Source: Gallionella sp. (GTDB lineage Bacteria > Pseudomonadota > Gammaproteobacteria > Burkholderiales > Gallionellaceae). Taken from it: DNA of 64,000 bases. Shown here piece by piece: positions 27,627 through 37,264 of this stretch (its first letter is position 1; every line of letters begins with the position of its first letter). The DNA lies in contig JAUXOL010000015.1 of assembly GCA_030682375.1 (NCBI GenBank), positions 124,001 to 188,000 on the forward strand. Direction: 5' to 3'. The notes under the pieces were generated by a model. It ran no database searches and was not told the origin of the DNA. It saw nothing but the letters and a program-made list of their open reading frames with translations. A program made the translations under genes and the position numbers.

Positions 27627-27790
27627 GGCGCTCTCCTGTCTAGATGGTTGGCGGATGTCCGGTTCCTGTCCGGGTGAGATGCATTCTCTAGGAGCGGCGG
27701 GTGGCGGAACATCGGCGATTGCCTATTTCACCATCATATTTCGGGAGGGCATCGGGTGAGGTTATGCCGATGCCGCAGGCGCGGCGGGGG

Positions 27791-27988
27791 TTACGCCGGG
27801 TTGCGGCGCGGAACGAAGCGCAGGCAGGGGCTGCCGGAGGATTCCAGCACGTCCAGTTGGGGCTTGCGCCTGCTCTTGAAGTCCATCGCCCGGCAGCCGT
27901 AGGGAAAGCTAGCATCCCACGTGATGTGGTAGTGCTGGCATCGGTGGCAGTTCGGGTCTTCGGGGGAGGGCGGGACGGTATGGTTCAT
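27791..27988 (-). CDS. small cysteine-containing conserved protein
   Basis: A 65-residue protein with four cysteines: DPNCHRCQHYHITWD, then FPYGCRAMDFKSRR and later SGSPCLRFVPRR. The CxxC...GC...C layout is typical of small metal-binding proteins of unknown role in betaproteobacteria. It is followed closely upstream on the same strand by the gene ending at 28014. Confidence 0.65.
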   Translation of the reverse strand: MNHTVPPSPEDPNCHRCQHYHITWDASFPYGCRAMDFKSRRKPQLDVLESSGSPCLRFVPRRNPA

Positions 27989-28013
27989 TGCTGCGGAATT
28001 GCGGGGGAGCGAC

Positions 28014-28418
28014 TTAGCGGTAGTCGCGCAGTTCCGGCGGTGTGTCGTCGTGGTCGCCGTGGGGCTTCTGGTCGTAGGCGTGGATGAATACGCCGCGCTC
28101 GTTCTTTTTGGTCGGATGCGTGGGGATGTCCATGTTGTGGCAGGTGGTGTCCTCGCAGTAGTAAATCACCTTGCGGCCGATGCCGTGCAGCATGCCGTGG
28201 TCGAGTTCGAAGCCCTGTTCGGTCAGCGCCGTCTCCAGCCCTTCCAGCGTGTAGTCGCGCAGGTTGTAGGAGACGCGCAGCGAGTTTGGCAGGCTGCCCA
28301 GTTCGACCTTGCAGTTGGGCAGGCCCGCCAGCAGTACCAGCGCGCGTTCCAGTTGATCCGGCGGCTCCGTGCTGAAGACGATCTCGCGCTGTTTTTCCAG
28401 TTCGAACGGATTGATCAT
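28014..28418 (-). CDS. conserved hypothetical protein
   Basis: A 134-residue soluble protein. Residues about 20-80 alternate strand- and helix-like segments (DQLERALVLLAGLPNCKVEL, LRVSYNLRDYTLEGLETALT) in a way that recalls a heavy-metal-associated-like ferredoxin fold, but without a CxxC site. The later part includes KVIYYCEDTTCHNMDIPTHP with two cysteines and ends in a His/Asp-rich tail. It lies 22 bp after the ctpA stop on the same strand and may belong to the gpmI-envC-ctpA operon. The function is unknown. Confidence 0.6.
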   Translation of the reverse strand: MINPFELEKQREIVFSTEPPDQLERALVLLAGLPNCKVELGSLPNSLRVSYNLRDYTLEGLETALTEQGFELDHGMLHGIGRKVIYYCEDTTCHNMDIPTHPTKKNERGVFIHAYDQKPHGDHDDTPPELRDYR

Positions 28419-28440
28419 GTTCGCTCCACGATATCCCGGA

Positions 28441-29829
28441 TCACTTGCCCTGCAGGATCTGCATGCCCTTCAGCAGATTCAGCGCCTGGTTGAGCTGGTA
28501 GTCGTTCTTGCTGCCGAACTCGGTCGGGGCAGACTTGGCCGTATCCCCGTTCGTGCCGTTGCTGGCCGGTGCGCTCTTCGCCGGTGTCTTTGCCTCTGCG
28601 GGCTTGTCGTTGGTCAAGTGCTTGTCCAGGTCGGCTTCGCGCAGGCGGAAGGCGTTGTCCTGCTCCGACGAGGACGGGTCTTCCACCAGGATGTCCGGAA
28701 CGATGCCCTTGGCCTGGATGGAGCGCCCGCCCGGCGTGTAGTAGCGCGCGGTGGTCAGCTTGATCGCAGTGTTGTTGCCCAGCGGCAGCACGGTCTGCAC
28801 CGAGCCCTTGCCGAAGGTCTGCGTGCCCATGATGACCGCGCGCTTGTGATCCTGCAGCGCGCCAGCGACGATCTCGGAGGCCGAAGCGGAGCCGCCGTTC
28901 ACCAGCACCACCAGCGGAACGCTCTTGATCGAATCCGGCAGGCCTGCCAGGTAATCGTCCTTGCCGTTGCCGCGCAGGTAGTTCTCGGGGGTGGCGGTCA
29001 GGCGCATCTTCGCGTCTTCGGTGCGCCCTTCGGTGTAGACCACCAGCGCATCCGTGGGCAAGAACGCGGCAGAGACGCCGACCGCACCGGTCAGCAGCCC
29101 GCCCGGATCGTTGCGCAGGTCGAGCACCAGTCCGCTGAGCGGCCCCTTGTTCTGCTTGATCAGCGCATCCAGCGCCTTGGCGAGGTTCTCGCCGGTGTGT
29201 TCCTGGAACTGGGTGATGCGGATGAAGCCGTAGCCGTTATCGGCCATCTTGGATTTGACGCTCTGCACCTTGATGACCGCGCGCACCAGCGTGAACGTCA
29301 GCGGCTTGGGCTGCTCCTTGCGGATGACGGTCAGCACGATCTTGCTGCCGGGCTTGCCGCGCATGCGCTTGACCGCGTCGTTCAGCGTCATGCCCTTGAC
29401 CAGCGTGTCGTCCAGTTTGACGATCAGGTCGCCGCTCTTGATGCCGGCCTGAAAGGCAGGGGAATCCTCGATCGGGGAGATGACCTTGACCAGGCCGTCT
29501 TCCATGCCGACTTCGATGCCCAGTCCGCCGAATTCGCCCTGTGTGCCGACCTGCAGTTCCTTGAAGGCTTCCGCGTCGAGGAAGGCCGAATGCGGATCGA
29601 GGCCGTTTAGCATGCCGTTGATCGCCTCGTTGATCAGCTTCTTGTCGGTAACGGGTTCGACGTAGTCGCTCTTGATGCGGCCGAACACCTCGGAGAAGGC
29701 GCGCAACTCTTCGATCGGCAGCGGTGTGGGCAGGGTCTCCTTGTCGGCGATGGCGGAAAAATGCAGGCTGACGGAGATGCCAGCGACCAGACCTAGACCA
29801 ACCAACCCGACTTTGTTCAAAAGACCCAT
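28441..29829 (-). CDS. ctpA: C-terminal processing peptidase, S41 family
   Basis: Periplasmic tail-specific protease. From the ATG at 29829 the protein is 462 residues with a signal anchor (LLNKVGLVGLGLVAGISVSL). A PDZ domain follows (GGLGIEVGMEDGLVKVISPI and AFQAGIKSGDLIVKLDD), then the S41 catalytic domain with NGGSASASEIVAGALQDHKR (nucleophile Ser) and TFGKGSVQTVLPL (general-base Lys). The C-terminus has a low-complexity Ala/Pro/Lys linker. It starts 13 bp after the EnvC-like gene, a common pairing in which the protease and the amidase activator act on cell-wall enzymes. Confidence 0.94.
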   Translation of the reverse strand: MGLLNKVGLVGLGLVAGISVSLHFSAIADKETLPTPLPIEELRAFSEVFGRIKSDYVEPVTDKKLINEAINGMLNGLDPHSAFLDAEAFKELQVGTQGEFGGLGIEVGMEDGLVKVISPIEDSPAFQAGIKSGDLIVKLDDTLVKGMTLNDAVKRMRGKPGSKIVLTVIRKEQPKPLTFTLVRAVIKVQSVKSKMADNGYGFIRITQFQEHTGENLAKALDALIKQNKGPLSGLVLDLRNDPGGLLTGAVGVSAAFLPTDALVVYTEGRTEDAKMRLTATPENYLRGNGKDDYLAGLPDSIKSVPLVVLVNGGSASASEIVAGALQDHKRAVIMGTQTFGKGSVQTVLPLGNNTAIKLTTARYYTPGGRSIQAKGIVPDILVEDPSSSEQDNAFRLREADLDKHLTNDKPAEAKTPAKSAPASNGTNGDTAKSAPTEFGSKNDYQLNQALNLLKGMQILQGK

Positions 29830-29842
29830 GATTTCCTCAATG

Positions 29843-31006
29843 TTATTTCGCCAGCCACGATAGCGGATCCAGCGGCCTGCTTTCGTGGCGCAGTTCAAAG
29901 TATAAACCGGAATCCTCGTTCCCGCCGCTGTTCCCCACCGCGGCCAGCGTGTCGCCGCCGCGCAGCACGTCGCCGACCTGCTTGTAGAGCGTCTCGTTGT
30001 TGCCGTACAGGCTCATGTAGCCCTTGCCGTGGTCGAGGATGATCAGGTTGCCGAAGCCGCGCAGCCAGTCGGCGAACACCACCCGTCCGGCGGCAACAGC
30101 TTTGACGCTTTGCCCGGCGGAAGTTCGCAGGAACAGTCCTTTCCAGCGCACCGTGCTGTCCGGGCGGGTGTCGCCGAAACGGTTGGCGACCGTGCCGGTG
30201 ACCGGCAGCGTCAGCTTGCCCTTGAGTTGCGCGAAGGGTTTGCCGTCGAAGCGGTCGTCCGGCAGGTCGTCGTTGCGGAACAGCGAGCGGGATTTCGGCT
30301 TGGCGAGCATCTTCGCGATCTTCTCGATCAGTTGTGCGAGCCGCTGTTCGTTGCGCTGCAGGCGGCCGATCTCGCGGCGCTGCAGGCGCAACTGTTGCGA
30401 GATCTTGCCCAGCATCTGCTGGCGCGCATGCTGCTCCTGTTCCAGTGTCTTCTTTTGCGACAGTTGCTCGGCGCGCAGGGAGGCGAGCTGTTCGCGCTGT
30501 TCGCGGGTGGAGCGGCTGACCGCATCCAGCGCTTCGAGGTCGCCGCGCATGCTGGCGAGCCAGGACGCGCGGTTGCGCGCGATGTACTGATAGTAGGTCA
30601 GGTCGCGGGCGGCCTGGTTGGGATCGCGGTTGTTCAGCAGCAGCTTGATGTAGTCCTGCTGGCCGTCGAGATATTGCCGGTACAGCAGCTCGCCTAGCCG
30701 GGATTGCTGACCGGCGATATTGCCGGTCAGGCGCTGCGCCTCGGCCTGTAGCGTGACCAGTTTGCGGTCGGCCTCGCGCTGCCGCTCGGAGAGCGTGGCG
30801 ATTTCGCGGTTGCTGTTGCTGATCGCCCGTTCCGATACGCGCAACGCGTCGGCTGCTTCGGACTTCGATTCGCTGGTCTTTTCCAGATCGCTCTGCATCG
30901 CGGCGATGCGTTTGCGCAGGTTGTCCAGTTCATCCTGCTTGCCGGCGTGCGCGTGCCCCGTCAGCAACAGCGCGCACAGCAACGGCAGGAAAAGCGCGCG
31001 GATCAC
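29843..31006 (-). CDS. envC: EnvC-like murein hydrolase activator
   Basis: A 387-residue periplasmic protein. The GTG start at 31006 overlaps the gpmI stop (GTGA). A signal peptide (IRALFLPLLCALLLTGHAHA) is followed by about 230 residues of coiled coil and a C-terminal LytM/M23 domain. The metal-ligand positions of active M23 peptidases are altered: the usual HxH is LYFELRH, and the HxxxD site is missing. This is the hallmark of EnvC-type activators that switch on AmiA/AmiB amidases at the division site rather than cutting peptidoglycan themselves. Confidence 0.9.
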   Translation of the reverse strand: MIRALFLPLLCALLLTGHAHAGKQDELDNLRKRIAAMQSDLEKTSESKSEAADALRVSERAISNSNREIATLSERQREADRKLVTLQAEAQRLTGNIAGQQSRLGELLYRQYLDGQQDYIKLLLNNRDPNQAARDLTYYQYIARNRASWLASMRGDLEALDAVSRSTREQREQLASLRAEQLSQKKTLEQEQHARQQMLGKISQQLRLQRREIGRLQRNEQRLAQLIEKIAKMLAKPKSRSLFRNDDLPDDRFDGKPFAQLKGKLTLPVTGTVANRFGDTRPDSTVRWKGLFLRTSAGQSVKAVAAGRVVFADWLRGFGNLIILDHGKGYMSLYGNNETLYKQVGDVLRGGDTLAAVGNSGGNEDSGLYFELRHESRPLDPLSWLAK

Positions 31007-32532
31007 TGCAGTCGGATCAGGCTGTGTCCGGTCATTTCGGCTGGCTGCGGCAGGCCCATCATCGTCAGCAGGCTGGGCGCCAGGTCGCGCAATGCGCCGG
31101 TGTCGGCCAGTTCCGCCTTGCGGCCGATGTACAGGAACGGTACCGGGTTCAGCGTATGCGCGGTGTGCGCTTGCTTGGTGGCCGGGTCGGCCATCTGCTC
31201 GGCGTTGCCGTGGTCGGCGGTGATGATGACCTCGCCGCCGATGGACTGCATCGTCGCGACCACGCGGCCGATGCAGATGTCGAGCGTCTCGACCGCCTTG
31301 GTCGCCGCGGCCATGTCGCCGCTGTGGCCGACCATGTCGCCGTTCGCGTAGTTGCAGACGATGGCCTGATACTGGCGGCTGAGGATGGCGGCTTCCAGTT
31401 TGTCTGTCACTTCGAATGCGCTCATCTCCGGCTTCAGGTCGTAGGTTGCGACCTTGGGCGACGGCACCAAGATGCGGTCTTCGCCGGGGTAGGGCTGTTC
31501 CCTGCCGCCGTTGAAGAAGTAGGTGACATGCGCATATTTCTCGGTCTCGGCGATGCGCAACTGCTTCAGGCCCAGGTTGGAGAGGTATTCGCCGAAGCCG
31601 TTGTGGATGGCTTCCGGAGAGTAGGCGCAGGGCAGGTAGGCGAAGTCTTCGCCGTAGCTGCTCAGCGTGACGAAGCTGGCGAGCTTCGGGAAGCGGGTGC
31701 GCGCGAAGCCGTCGAACTTCTCGTCGGTCAGCGCGCGGGTGATCTCGCGGGCGCGGTCGGCGCGGAAGTTCATGAACACCGCGACGTCGCCGTCCTGCAT
31801 CGCGCCGTCGGCATCAATGGACGTCGGCTTGACGAACTCGTCCGACTCGCCGCGGGCATAGGCCTGTTCCAGTGCCGACTGCGCGTCGGCAGCGCTGAAT
31901 TCGGCGATTCCCTGGGTCAGCAGGTCGTAGGCGGGCTGTACGCGCTCCCAGCGGTTGTCTCGATCCATCGCGTAGAAACGGCCGGTGATGTCGGCGATCT
32001 TGCCCACGCCCAGCGCGTCGCATTTCTGCTGCAGCAGCCGCAGCGATTCCGCAGCGCTCTTAGGCGGCGTGTCGCGCCCGTCCAGGAAGGGGTGCAGGAA
32101 GACCTTCTTCAGTCCGGCGCGTGCGGCCATCTCCAGCATCGCGAAGATGTGGCTCTCGTGGCTGTGCACGCCGCCGGGAGAAAGCAGGCCGAGGATGTGC
32201 AGCGCGCTGCCGTTCTGCCGGGCCAGGTCAACGGCTTTGCCCAATTCCGCGTTGTTGTAGAAGCTGCCGTCTTCGATCGCGACGTCCACGCGGCTGAGTT
32301 CCTGATACACCACGCGTCCTGCACCGATATTCAAATGGCCCACTTCGGAGTTGCCCATCTGGTTCGAGGGCAGGCCGACATGCTTTTCGGAAGCCTGGAT
32401 CAGCGTGTGCGGGTAATCGCGCCATAGGCGGTCCCAGTTGGGTTTATGCGCGGCCAGTACGGCGTTCGATTCGGTCGCCTCGCGGTAACCGAAACCGTCG
32501 AGGATGAGCAGCAAGACAGGAGTGACGTTCAT
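31003..32532 (-). CDS. gpmI: 2,3-bisphosphoglycerate-independent phosphoglycerate mutase
   Basis: Mn-dependent interconversion of 3- and 2-phosphoglycerate in glycolysis and gluconeogenesis. From the ATG at 32532 the protein is 509 residues, matching the family. Visible features are LLLILDGFGYRE with SNAV (first metal Asp), QMGNSEVGHLNIGAGRVVYQ (the phosphoserine nucleophile), HSHESHI, LDGRDTPPKSA, VGHSGDM and ITADHGNAEQM (metal ligands). It heads a minus-strand operon with envC and ctpA. Confidence 0.97.
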   Translation of the reverse strand: MNVTPVLLLILDGFGYREATESNAVLAAHKPNWDRLWRDYPHTLIQASEKHVGLPSNQMGNSEVGHLNIGAGRVVYQELSRVDVAIEDGSFYNNAELGKAVDLARQNGSALHILGLLSPGGVHSHESHIFAMLEMAARAGLKKVFLHPFLDGRDTPPKSAAESLRLLQQKCDALGVGKIADITGRFYAMDRDNRWERVQPAYDLLTQGIAEFSAADAQSALEQAYARGESDEFVKPTSIDADGAMQDGDVAVFMNFRADRAREITRALTDEKFDGFARTRFPKLASFVTLSSYGEDFAYLPCAYSPEAIHNGFGEYLSNLGLKQLRIAETEKYAHVTYFFNGGREQPYPGEDRILVPSPKVATYDLKPEMSAFEVTDKLEAAILSRQYQAIVCNYANGDMVGHSGDMAAATKAVETLDICIGRVVATMQSIGGEVIITADHGNAEQMADPATKQAHTAHTLNPVPFLYIGRKAELADTGALRDLAPSLLTMMGLPQPAEMTGHSLIRLQ

Positions 32533-32579
32533 TTGGGATAATATGAGCAAAGATGTCAACTTTAAGGCACGCATTTTAG

Positions 32580-32599
32580 CCGAATTCCTCGGGATTCGG
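32580..32599. promoter_or_regulatory. inverted repeat upstream of the ArsR gene
   Basis: ccgaat-tcctcggg-attcgg is a perfect six-pair inverted repeat 25 bases before the regulator start, in the 92-bp gpmI/arsR divergent region. It could be an operator; there is no direct evidence. Confidence 0.3.
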
Positions 32600-32624
32600 T
32601 TACCGGGAACAGGAGGGGGGAGAT

Positions 32625-32927
32625 ATGACTGACAGATTGATCGATAGGGAAGAAGACATACAGCAAGCGGCGGAGGCGATGAAGGCCATCGCGCATCCGT
32701 TGCGGCTGAAGATATTGTGCGTGCTGGGCGACCAGGAGGTCAGCGTGCAGGATATCGTCGACGAGGTGGGCACTTCGCAGAGCAACATCTCGCAGCATCT
32801 GGCGATCCTGCGCGAGAAGAACGTGCTGGCGACGCGCAAGGACGCGAATCGGGTGTTCTATCGCATCAGCGATCTGCGCACCATCAAGCTGGTCGGCATG
32901 ATGCGCGAGGTGTTCTGCACGCTTTAA
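32625..32927 (+). CDS. ArsR-family regulator with SqrR/BigR-type cysteine pair
   Basis: A 100-residue winged-helix repressor preceded by a strong ribosome-binding site (GGAGGGGGGAGAT). The HTH region reads VQDIVDEVGTSQSNISQHLA, followed by the wing LATRKDANRVFYRIS. It has exactly two cysteines, C32 (RLKILCVLGD) and C98 (REVFCTL), 66 residues apart. SqrR (C41/C107) and BigR (C42/C108) have the same spacing and local context; there the pair forms a tetrasulfide or disulfide on exposure to sulfide species and releases DNA. No arsenic-type CVC metal site is seen. A persulfide or oxidant sensor controlling the RND genes downstream is therefore predicted. Confidence 0.88.
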   Translation: MTDRLIDREEDIQQAAEAMKAIAHPLRLKILCVLGDQEVSVQDIVDEVGTSQSNISQHLAILREKNVLATRKDANRVFYRISDLRTIKLVGMMREVFCTL

Positions 32928-32947
32928 TGTCTTGTTTTTTAGCGTCC

Positions 32948-32963
32948 ATTAGTATATTCTAAT
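32948..32963. promoter_or_regulatory. candidate operator for the ArsR-family regulator
   Basis: attag-tatatt-ctaat is an AT-rich five-base inverted repeat between the regulator gene and the RND adaptor gene, about 30 bp before its start. AT-rich dyads of this kind are typical ArsR/BigR operators, so the RND genes may have their own regulated promoter here. Confidence 0.5.
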
Positions 32964-32994
32964 AAACTATTATTTTGCGGATGGAGTGGGCCTG

Positions 32995-34020
32995 ATGAAG
33001 AAGATGCTGATCGGCTGTATGTTGTTGATGGGTGCCGGTGCCGCGCAGGCGGCGGGGCAGCTGGCGACCGCTCCGGTGCAATACCGCGAGGTCGCACAAA
33101 CTTACAGCGCCGACGGCATAGTCGAGGCGGTGCGCCAGTCCACGGTCTCCGCGCAGATCGGCGGCCGCGTCAAGGAAGTCCTGTTCGATGTCGGCGACTC
33201 CGTCAAGAAGGGTCAGCTGATCTTGCGTATCGACGAGCGCGAGGCCTCGCAGGTGCTGGCCGGCAGCCAGGCGCAGGTGATGCAGGCGCAGGCCGGCATG
33301 CAGAACGCCCGTGCCAACTACGAGCGCGCCAAACAGCTGTTCTCCCAGAAGTTCATCAGCCAGGCCGGACTGGACAAGGCGCAGGCCGATTACCAGATCG
33401 CACTGGCACAGGCTGCGGCCAGTTCCGCCGGAGCCGGACAGGCCGGTATCGCGCACGGTTACACCTCGGTCGTCGCACCCTACGGCGGCGTGGTCGCCGC
33501 GCGTCTGGTCGAGATCGGCGAGATGGTGATGCCGGGCAAGCCGCTGATGACCGGTTTCGATCCTTCCGAGATGCGCGTGCTGGTCAGCGTGCCGCAATAC
33601 AAGCTGGCCGATATCGGCGCGCGCCCCGAGGTGTCGGTGGAAGTGCCGTCGCTGCAACGCTGGATCGCCGCGGCATCGGTCACCGTGCAGCCGCTCGCCG
33701 ATGCGCGCACCCACAGCACACAGGTGCGGGTCAACCTGCCGCCGAACGAGGCGGGCATCTATCCCGGCATGTTCGTGCGCACCCATTTCGTCGTCGGCAA
33801 GGCCAGGAAGCTGGTGATCCCGGCCGAAGCGGTGTTGCGCCGCAGCGAAGTCGTCGCGGTCTATGTCGTGGACGACAAAGGCGTCGCCAAATTGCGCCAG
33901 GTTCGCCTGGGCGATGTCAGCGGCGAGGGCGTGATCGAGGTGCTGGCCGGGCTGAAGCCGGGCGAGAAGGTCGCACTGGAGCCGGTCAAGGCCGGCATGC
34001 AGAGCGCGAAACAGAAGTAG
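32995..34020 (+). CDS. RND efflux periplasmic adaptor (membrane fusion protein)
   Basis: 341 residues from the ATG at 32995, with GGAG at a good distance; the GTG at 32986 is less likely. A signal peptide (KKMLIGCMLLMGAGAAQA) is followed by a biotinyl-lipoyl-like half (STVSAQIGGRVKEVLFDVGD), an alpha-hairpin rich in Gln and Ala (QAQVMQAQAGMQNARANYER), the second lipoyl half (TSVVAPYGGVVAARLVEIGE) and a beta-barrel. It links the inner-membrane pump encoded 12 bp downstream to an outer-membrane channel. No outer-membrane factor gene is next to it. Confidence 0.92.
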   Translation: MKKMLIGCMLLMGAGAAQAAGQLATAPVQYREVAQTYSADGIVEAVRQSTVSAQIGGRVKEVLFDVGDSVKKGQLILRIDEREASQVLAGSQAQVMQAQAGMQNARANYERAKQLFSQKFISQAGLDKAQADYQIALAQAAASSAGAGQAGIAHGYTSVVAPYGGVVAARLVEIGEMVMPGKPLMTGFDPSEMRVLVSVPQYKLADIGARPEVSVEVPSLQRWIAAASVTVQPLADARTHSTQVRVNLPPNEAGIYPGMFVRTHFVVGKARKLVIPAEAVLRRSEVVAVYVVDDKGVAKLRQVRLGDVSGEGVIEVLAGLKPGEKVALEPVKAGMQSAKQK

Positions 34021-34032
34021 GCCGGGGCGATC

Positions 34033-37000
34033 ATGGGAATTTCGGGACGTATAGCCAGGCTGTTCCTGCATTCGCAGATGACCCCGCTGCTGGCGCTGGT
34101 CACGGTGCTGCTCGGCCTGTTCGCCGTCGCGGTGACGCCGCGCGAGGAAGAGCCGCAGATCAACGTGACGATGGCGAACGTGATGATCCCCTATCCGGGA
34201 GCATCCGCGCAGGACGTCGAGCGCAGCGTCGCGACGCCGGCCGAGCAGGTGCTGGCGCAGATCGCCGGCGTGGATCACGTGTATTCCGTGTCGCAGCCGG
34301 GCATGGCGGTCGTCACGGTGCAGTTCAAGGTCGGCGAGGAGCATATCGCCTCGCTGGTGAAGCTCTATGACGTGGTCAATTCCAATGTGGACTGGCTGCC
34401 GGCTACGCAGGGCGTGCAGCGGCCCATCATCAAGGCCAAGGGCATAGACGACGTGCCTATGGTCGCGCTGACGTTGTGGCGCGAGCAGGAGGCCGGCGGC
34501 GGCATCGAGCTGACGCAGGTGGCTCATGCGATCGAGGCTGAACTGAAGCGTGTGCCGGGCACGCGCGAGGTCAGCACGCTGGGCGCGACCCAGCGCATGG
34601 TGCGTGTGCTGCTGAGCCCGGAAAGCCTGAATGCTTACGGCCTGACGATGCAGGACGTGCGCGCCGCGCTGCAGTCCGCCAACGTGTCGCAGAACTCCGG
34701 CAATCTGGTGCGCGACAACCGCGAGGTGCTGGTGCAGACCGGCAGCTTCCTGAGCGATGCCAGCGAAGTACGCCAGCTGGTGATAGGCGTGTCCGGCGGC
34801 AAGCCGGTCTTCTTGCGCGACGTCGCAGATGTGCAGGACGGCGCGGACCAGCCCGGCAGCTATGTGTGGTTCGGCACCGGCCCTGCGGCCGGAGACAAGC
34901 AGATCGAAGCCAAGGGCGAATTCGGCGCGGTGACCGTCGCGGTGACCAAGAAGCCGGGCGCGAACGCGGTGGATATCGCCGACCGCTTGATGTCTCGCGT
35001 CGAAGAACTCAAGGGCAGCGTCATCCCCGACGACGTGCAGGTCAGCGTCACGCGCAACTACGGAGAGACAGCGAACGACAAGGCGATGAAGCTGATCCAG
35101 AAGCTGCTGTTCGCGACCGTCGCCGTGGTCGCGCTGGTGTGGCTGACGATGGGCAGGCGCGAGGCGATGGTGGTCGGCGTCGCTGTGCTGCTGACGCTGG
35201 CGGCGACGCTGTTCGCCTCCTGGGCCTACGGCTTCACGCTGAACCGCGTATCGCTGTTCGCGCTGATCTTCTCCATCGGTATTCTGGTCGACGATGCCAT
35301 CGTCGTCGTCGAGAACATCCATCGACGCCGTGCGCTGGCGCAGCACCAGCCGCTATCCGAGATCATCCCCGAGGCGGTTGACGAGGTCGGCAGCCCGACG
35401 ATACTGGCGACCTTCACGGTGATCGCCGCGCTGTTGCCGATGGCCTTCGTCAGCGGCCTGATGGGTCCGTACATGAGCCCTATCCCGATCAATGCCAGCA
35501 TGGGCATGCTGATCTCGCTGGCGGTCGCCTTCATCATCACGCCCTGGCTGGTGTACCGCTTCGCCGGTGCGCACCACGAGGCCGTGCCGGACGAGCAGAA
35601 CACCAAGATCAACCGTTTCTTCCGCGAGCGCCTCGGCCCCTTCCTGAATCGCGAGCACGGCAAGGGCGCGCGCCGCAAGTTGTGGCTGGCGATCCTCGCC
35701 GCACTGATGCTGGCCGTGTCGCTGGCGGCGGTGAAGCTGGTGGTGCTGAAGATGCTGCCGTTCGACAACAAGTCGGAGTTCCAGATCGTAGTGGACATGC
35801 CCAGCGGCACCGCGCTGGAGCAGACCAATGCGGTGCTGCACGACATCGGCAGCTATCTGGCGACCGTGCCTGAGGTGACCGATTACCAGGCCTACGCCGG
35901 TTCGGCATCGCCGATCAACTTCAACGGCCTGGTGCGTCAGTACTACCTGCGCAACGCCGCCGAACAGGGCGACATCCAGGTCAACCTGCGCGACAAGCAC
36001 AACCGCGAGCGCAGCAGCCACGAGATCGCCCAGGCCGCGCTGGCGCCGATTCAGCAGATTGCGAAGAACTGGGGCGCGAAGATCAAGATAGTCGAAGTGC
36101 CGCCAGGTCCGCCGGTGATGTCGCCCATCGTCGCCGAGATCTACGGGCCGGACTACCAGGGCGCGCGTCAGGTTGCGGGCAAGGTGCGCGAGCACTTCGC
36201 CGGCACGCCGGACATCGTCAGTATCGATGACACGGTCACCGAGAACGCGCCCAAGATGTTGCTGCATGTGCTGCAGAGCAAGGCCGCGCTGATGGGCGTC
36301 GCGCCGCACGACATCGTCGATGCCATCGGCATGGCGCTGACCGGTCAGGACGTCGCCTCGCTGCACGACGAGAACGCGAAGTACGCGCCGCCGCTGCGCA
36401 TCGGCCTGCCCGCGGAACGCCGCAGCCAGATCGACGAGGTGCTCAAGCTCAAGGTGCGCGCCCTCGACGGCGCGCTGGTGCCGCTGTCCGAGCTGGTGCA
36501 GGTGATCCCGGCGCAGCGCGACTATCCTATCTACCACAAGGATCTGCTGCCGGTGGTGTACGTGTTCGGCGACATGGCCGGCGATCTGGACAGCCCGCTG
36601 TACGGCATGTTCGGCATCAACGGCAAGACCGGCAACATGGCGCTGGAGCAGGGCGGCGAACTGGAGAGCTATTTCTTCAAGCAGCCTTCCGATCCTTATG
36701 CCAGCTACGCGCTGAAATGGGACGGCGAATGGCAGGTGACGTTCGAGACCTTCCGCGACATGGGCATCGCCTACGGCGTCGGCCTGATCCTGATCTACCT
36801 GCTGGTGGTCGCGCAGTTCAAGAGCTATGTCGTGCCGCTGGTCATCATGGCGCCCATCCCGCTGACGGTGATAGGCGTGATGCCGGGCCATGCGCTGTTC
36901 GGTTCGCAGTTCACCGCGACCTCGATGATAGGCATGATCGCGCTCGCCGGCATCATCGTGCGCAACTCCATCCTGCTGGTGGATTTCGTCAACCTGCAGC

Positions 37001-37233
37001 TGCGCGACGGCGTCGATCCGCAGCATGCGGTGGTCAACGCGGCCGCGGCGCGCGCCAAGCCCATCATCCTGACCGGGCTGGCGGCGATGCTGGGCGCGCT
37101 GTTCATCCTCGACGATCCGATCTTCAATGGTCTGGCATTGGCCTTGATATTCGGCATCCTCGTCTCCACCTTGTTGACGCTGGTGGTGATCCCGGTGCTG
37201 TACTACGCCACGCTGTACAAGAAATTCCCGTAA
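34033..37233 (+). CDS. RND-family inner-membrane efflux pump
   Basis: A 1066-residue proton-driven exporter with the full RND layout: TM1 near the N-terminus, a large periplasmic porter domain (IPYPGASAQDVERSVATPAE), TM2-6 containing the FSIGILVDDAIVVVENIHRR motif with the paired Asp of the proton relay, a second porter domain, and TM8-12 (SMIGMIALAGIIVRNSILLV). It belongs with the HAE-type transporters for organic compounds rather than the heavy-metal CzcA group. The substrate cannot be read from sequence. The SqrR-like regulator and the DUF2892 gene downstream suggest a role in the response to reactive sulfur or oxidants. Confidence 0.93.
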   Translation: MGISGRIARLFLHSQMTPLLALVTVLLGLFAVAVTPREEEPQINVTMANVMIPYPGASAQDVERSVATPAEQVLAQIAGVDHVYSVSQPGMAVVTVQFKVGEEHIASLVKLYDVVNSNVDWLPATQGVQRPIIKAKGIDDVPMVALTLWREQEAGGGIELTQVAHAIEAELKRVPGTREVSTLGATQRMVRVLLSPESLNAYGLTMQDVRAALQSANVSQNSGNLVRDNREVLVQTGSFLSDASEVRQLVIGVSGGKPVFLRDVADVQDGADQPGSYVWFGTGPAAGDKQIEAKGEFGAVTVAVTKKPGANAVDIADRLMSRVEELKGSVIPDDVQVSVTRNYGETANDKAMKLIQKLLFATVAVVALVWLTMGRREAMVVGVAVLLTLAATLFASWAYGFTLNRVSLFALIFSIGILVDDAIVVVENIHRRRALAQHQPLSEIIPEAVDEVGSPTILATFTVIAALLPMAFVSGLMGPYMSPIPINASMGMLISLAVAFIITPWLVYRFAGAHHEAVPDEQNTKINRFFRERLGPFLNREHGKGARRKLWLAILAALMLAVSLAAVKLVVLKMLPFDNKSEFQIVVDMPSGTALEQTNAVLHDIGSYLATVPEVTDYQAYAGSASPINFNGLVRQYYLRNAAEQGDIQVNLRDKHNRERSSHEIAQAALAPIQQIAKNWGAKIKIVEVPPGPPVMSPIVAEIYGPDYQGARQVAGKVREHFAGTPDIVSIDDTVTENAPKMLLHVLQSKAALMGVAPHDIVDAIGMALTGQDVASLHDENAKYAPPLRIGLPAERRSQIDEVLKLKVRALDGALVPLSELVQVIPAQRDYPIYHKDLLPVVYVFGDMAGDLDSPLYGMFGINGKTGNMALEQGGELESYFFKQPSDPYASYALKWDGEWQVTFETFRDMGIAYGVGLILIYLLVVAQFKSYVVPLVIMAPIPLTVIGVMPGHALFGSQFTATSMIGMIALAGIIVRNSILLVDFVNLQLRDGVDPQHAVVNAAAARAKPIILTGLAAMLGALFILDDPIFNGLALALIFGILVSTLLTLVVIPVLYYATLYKKFP

Positions 37234-37264
37234 AATCCATCAACCCCGCCCTCTCCCCAACCCT

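Noticed and set aside
32959..35346. 795-codon minus-strand frame opposite the RND adaptor and pump genes
   Set aside because: It is the mirror of two genes with clear family signatures and starts without a ribosome-binding site.
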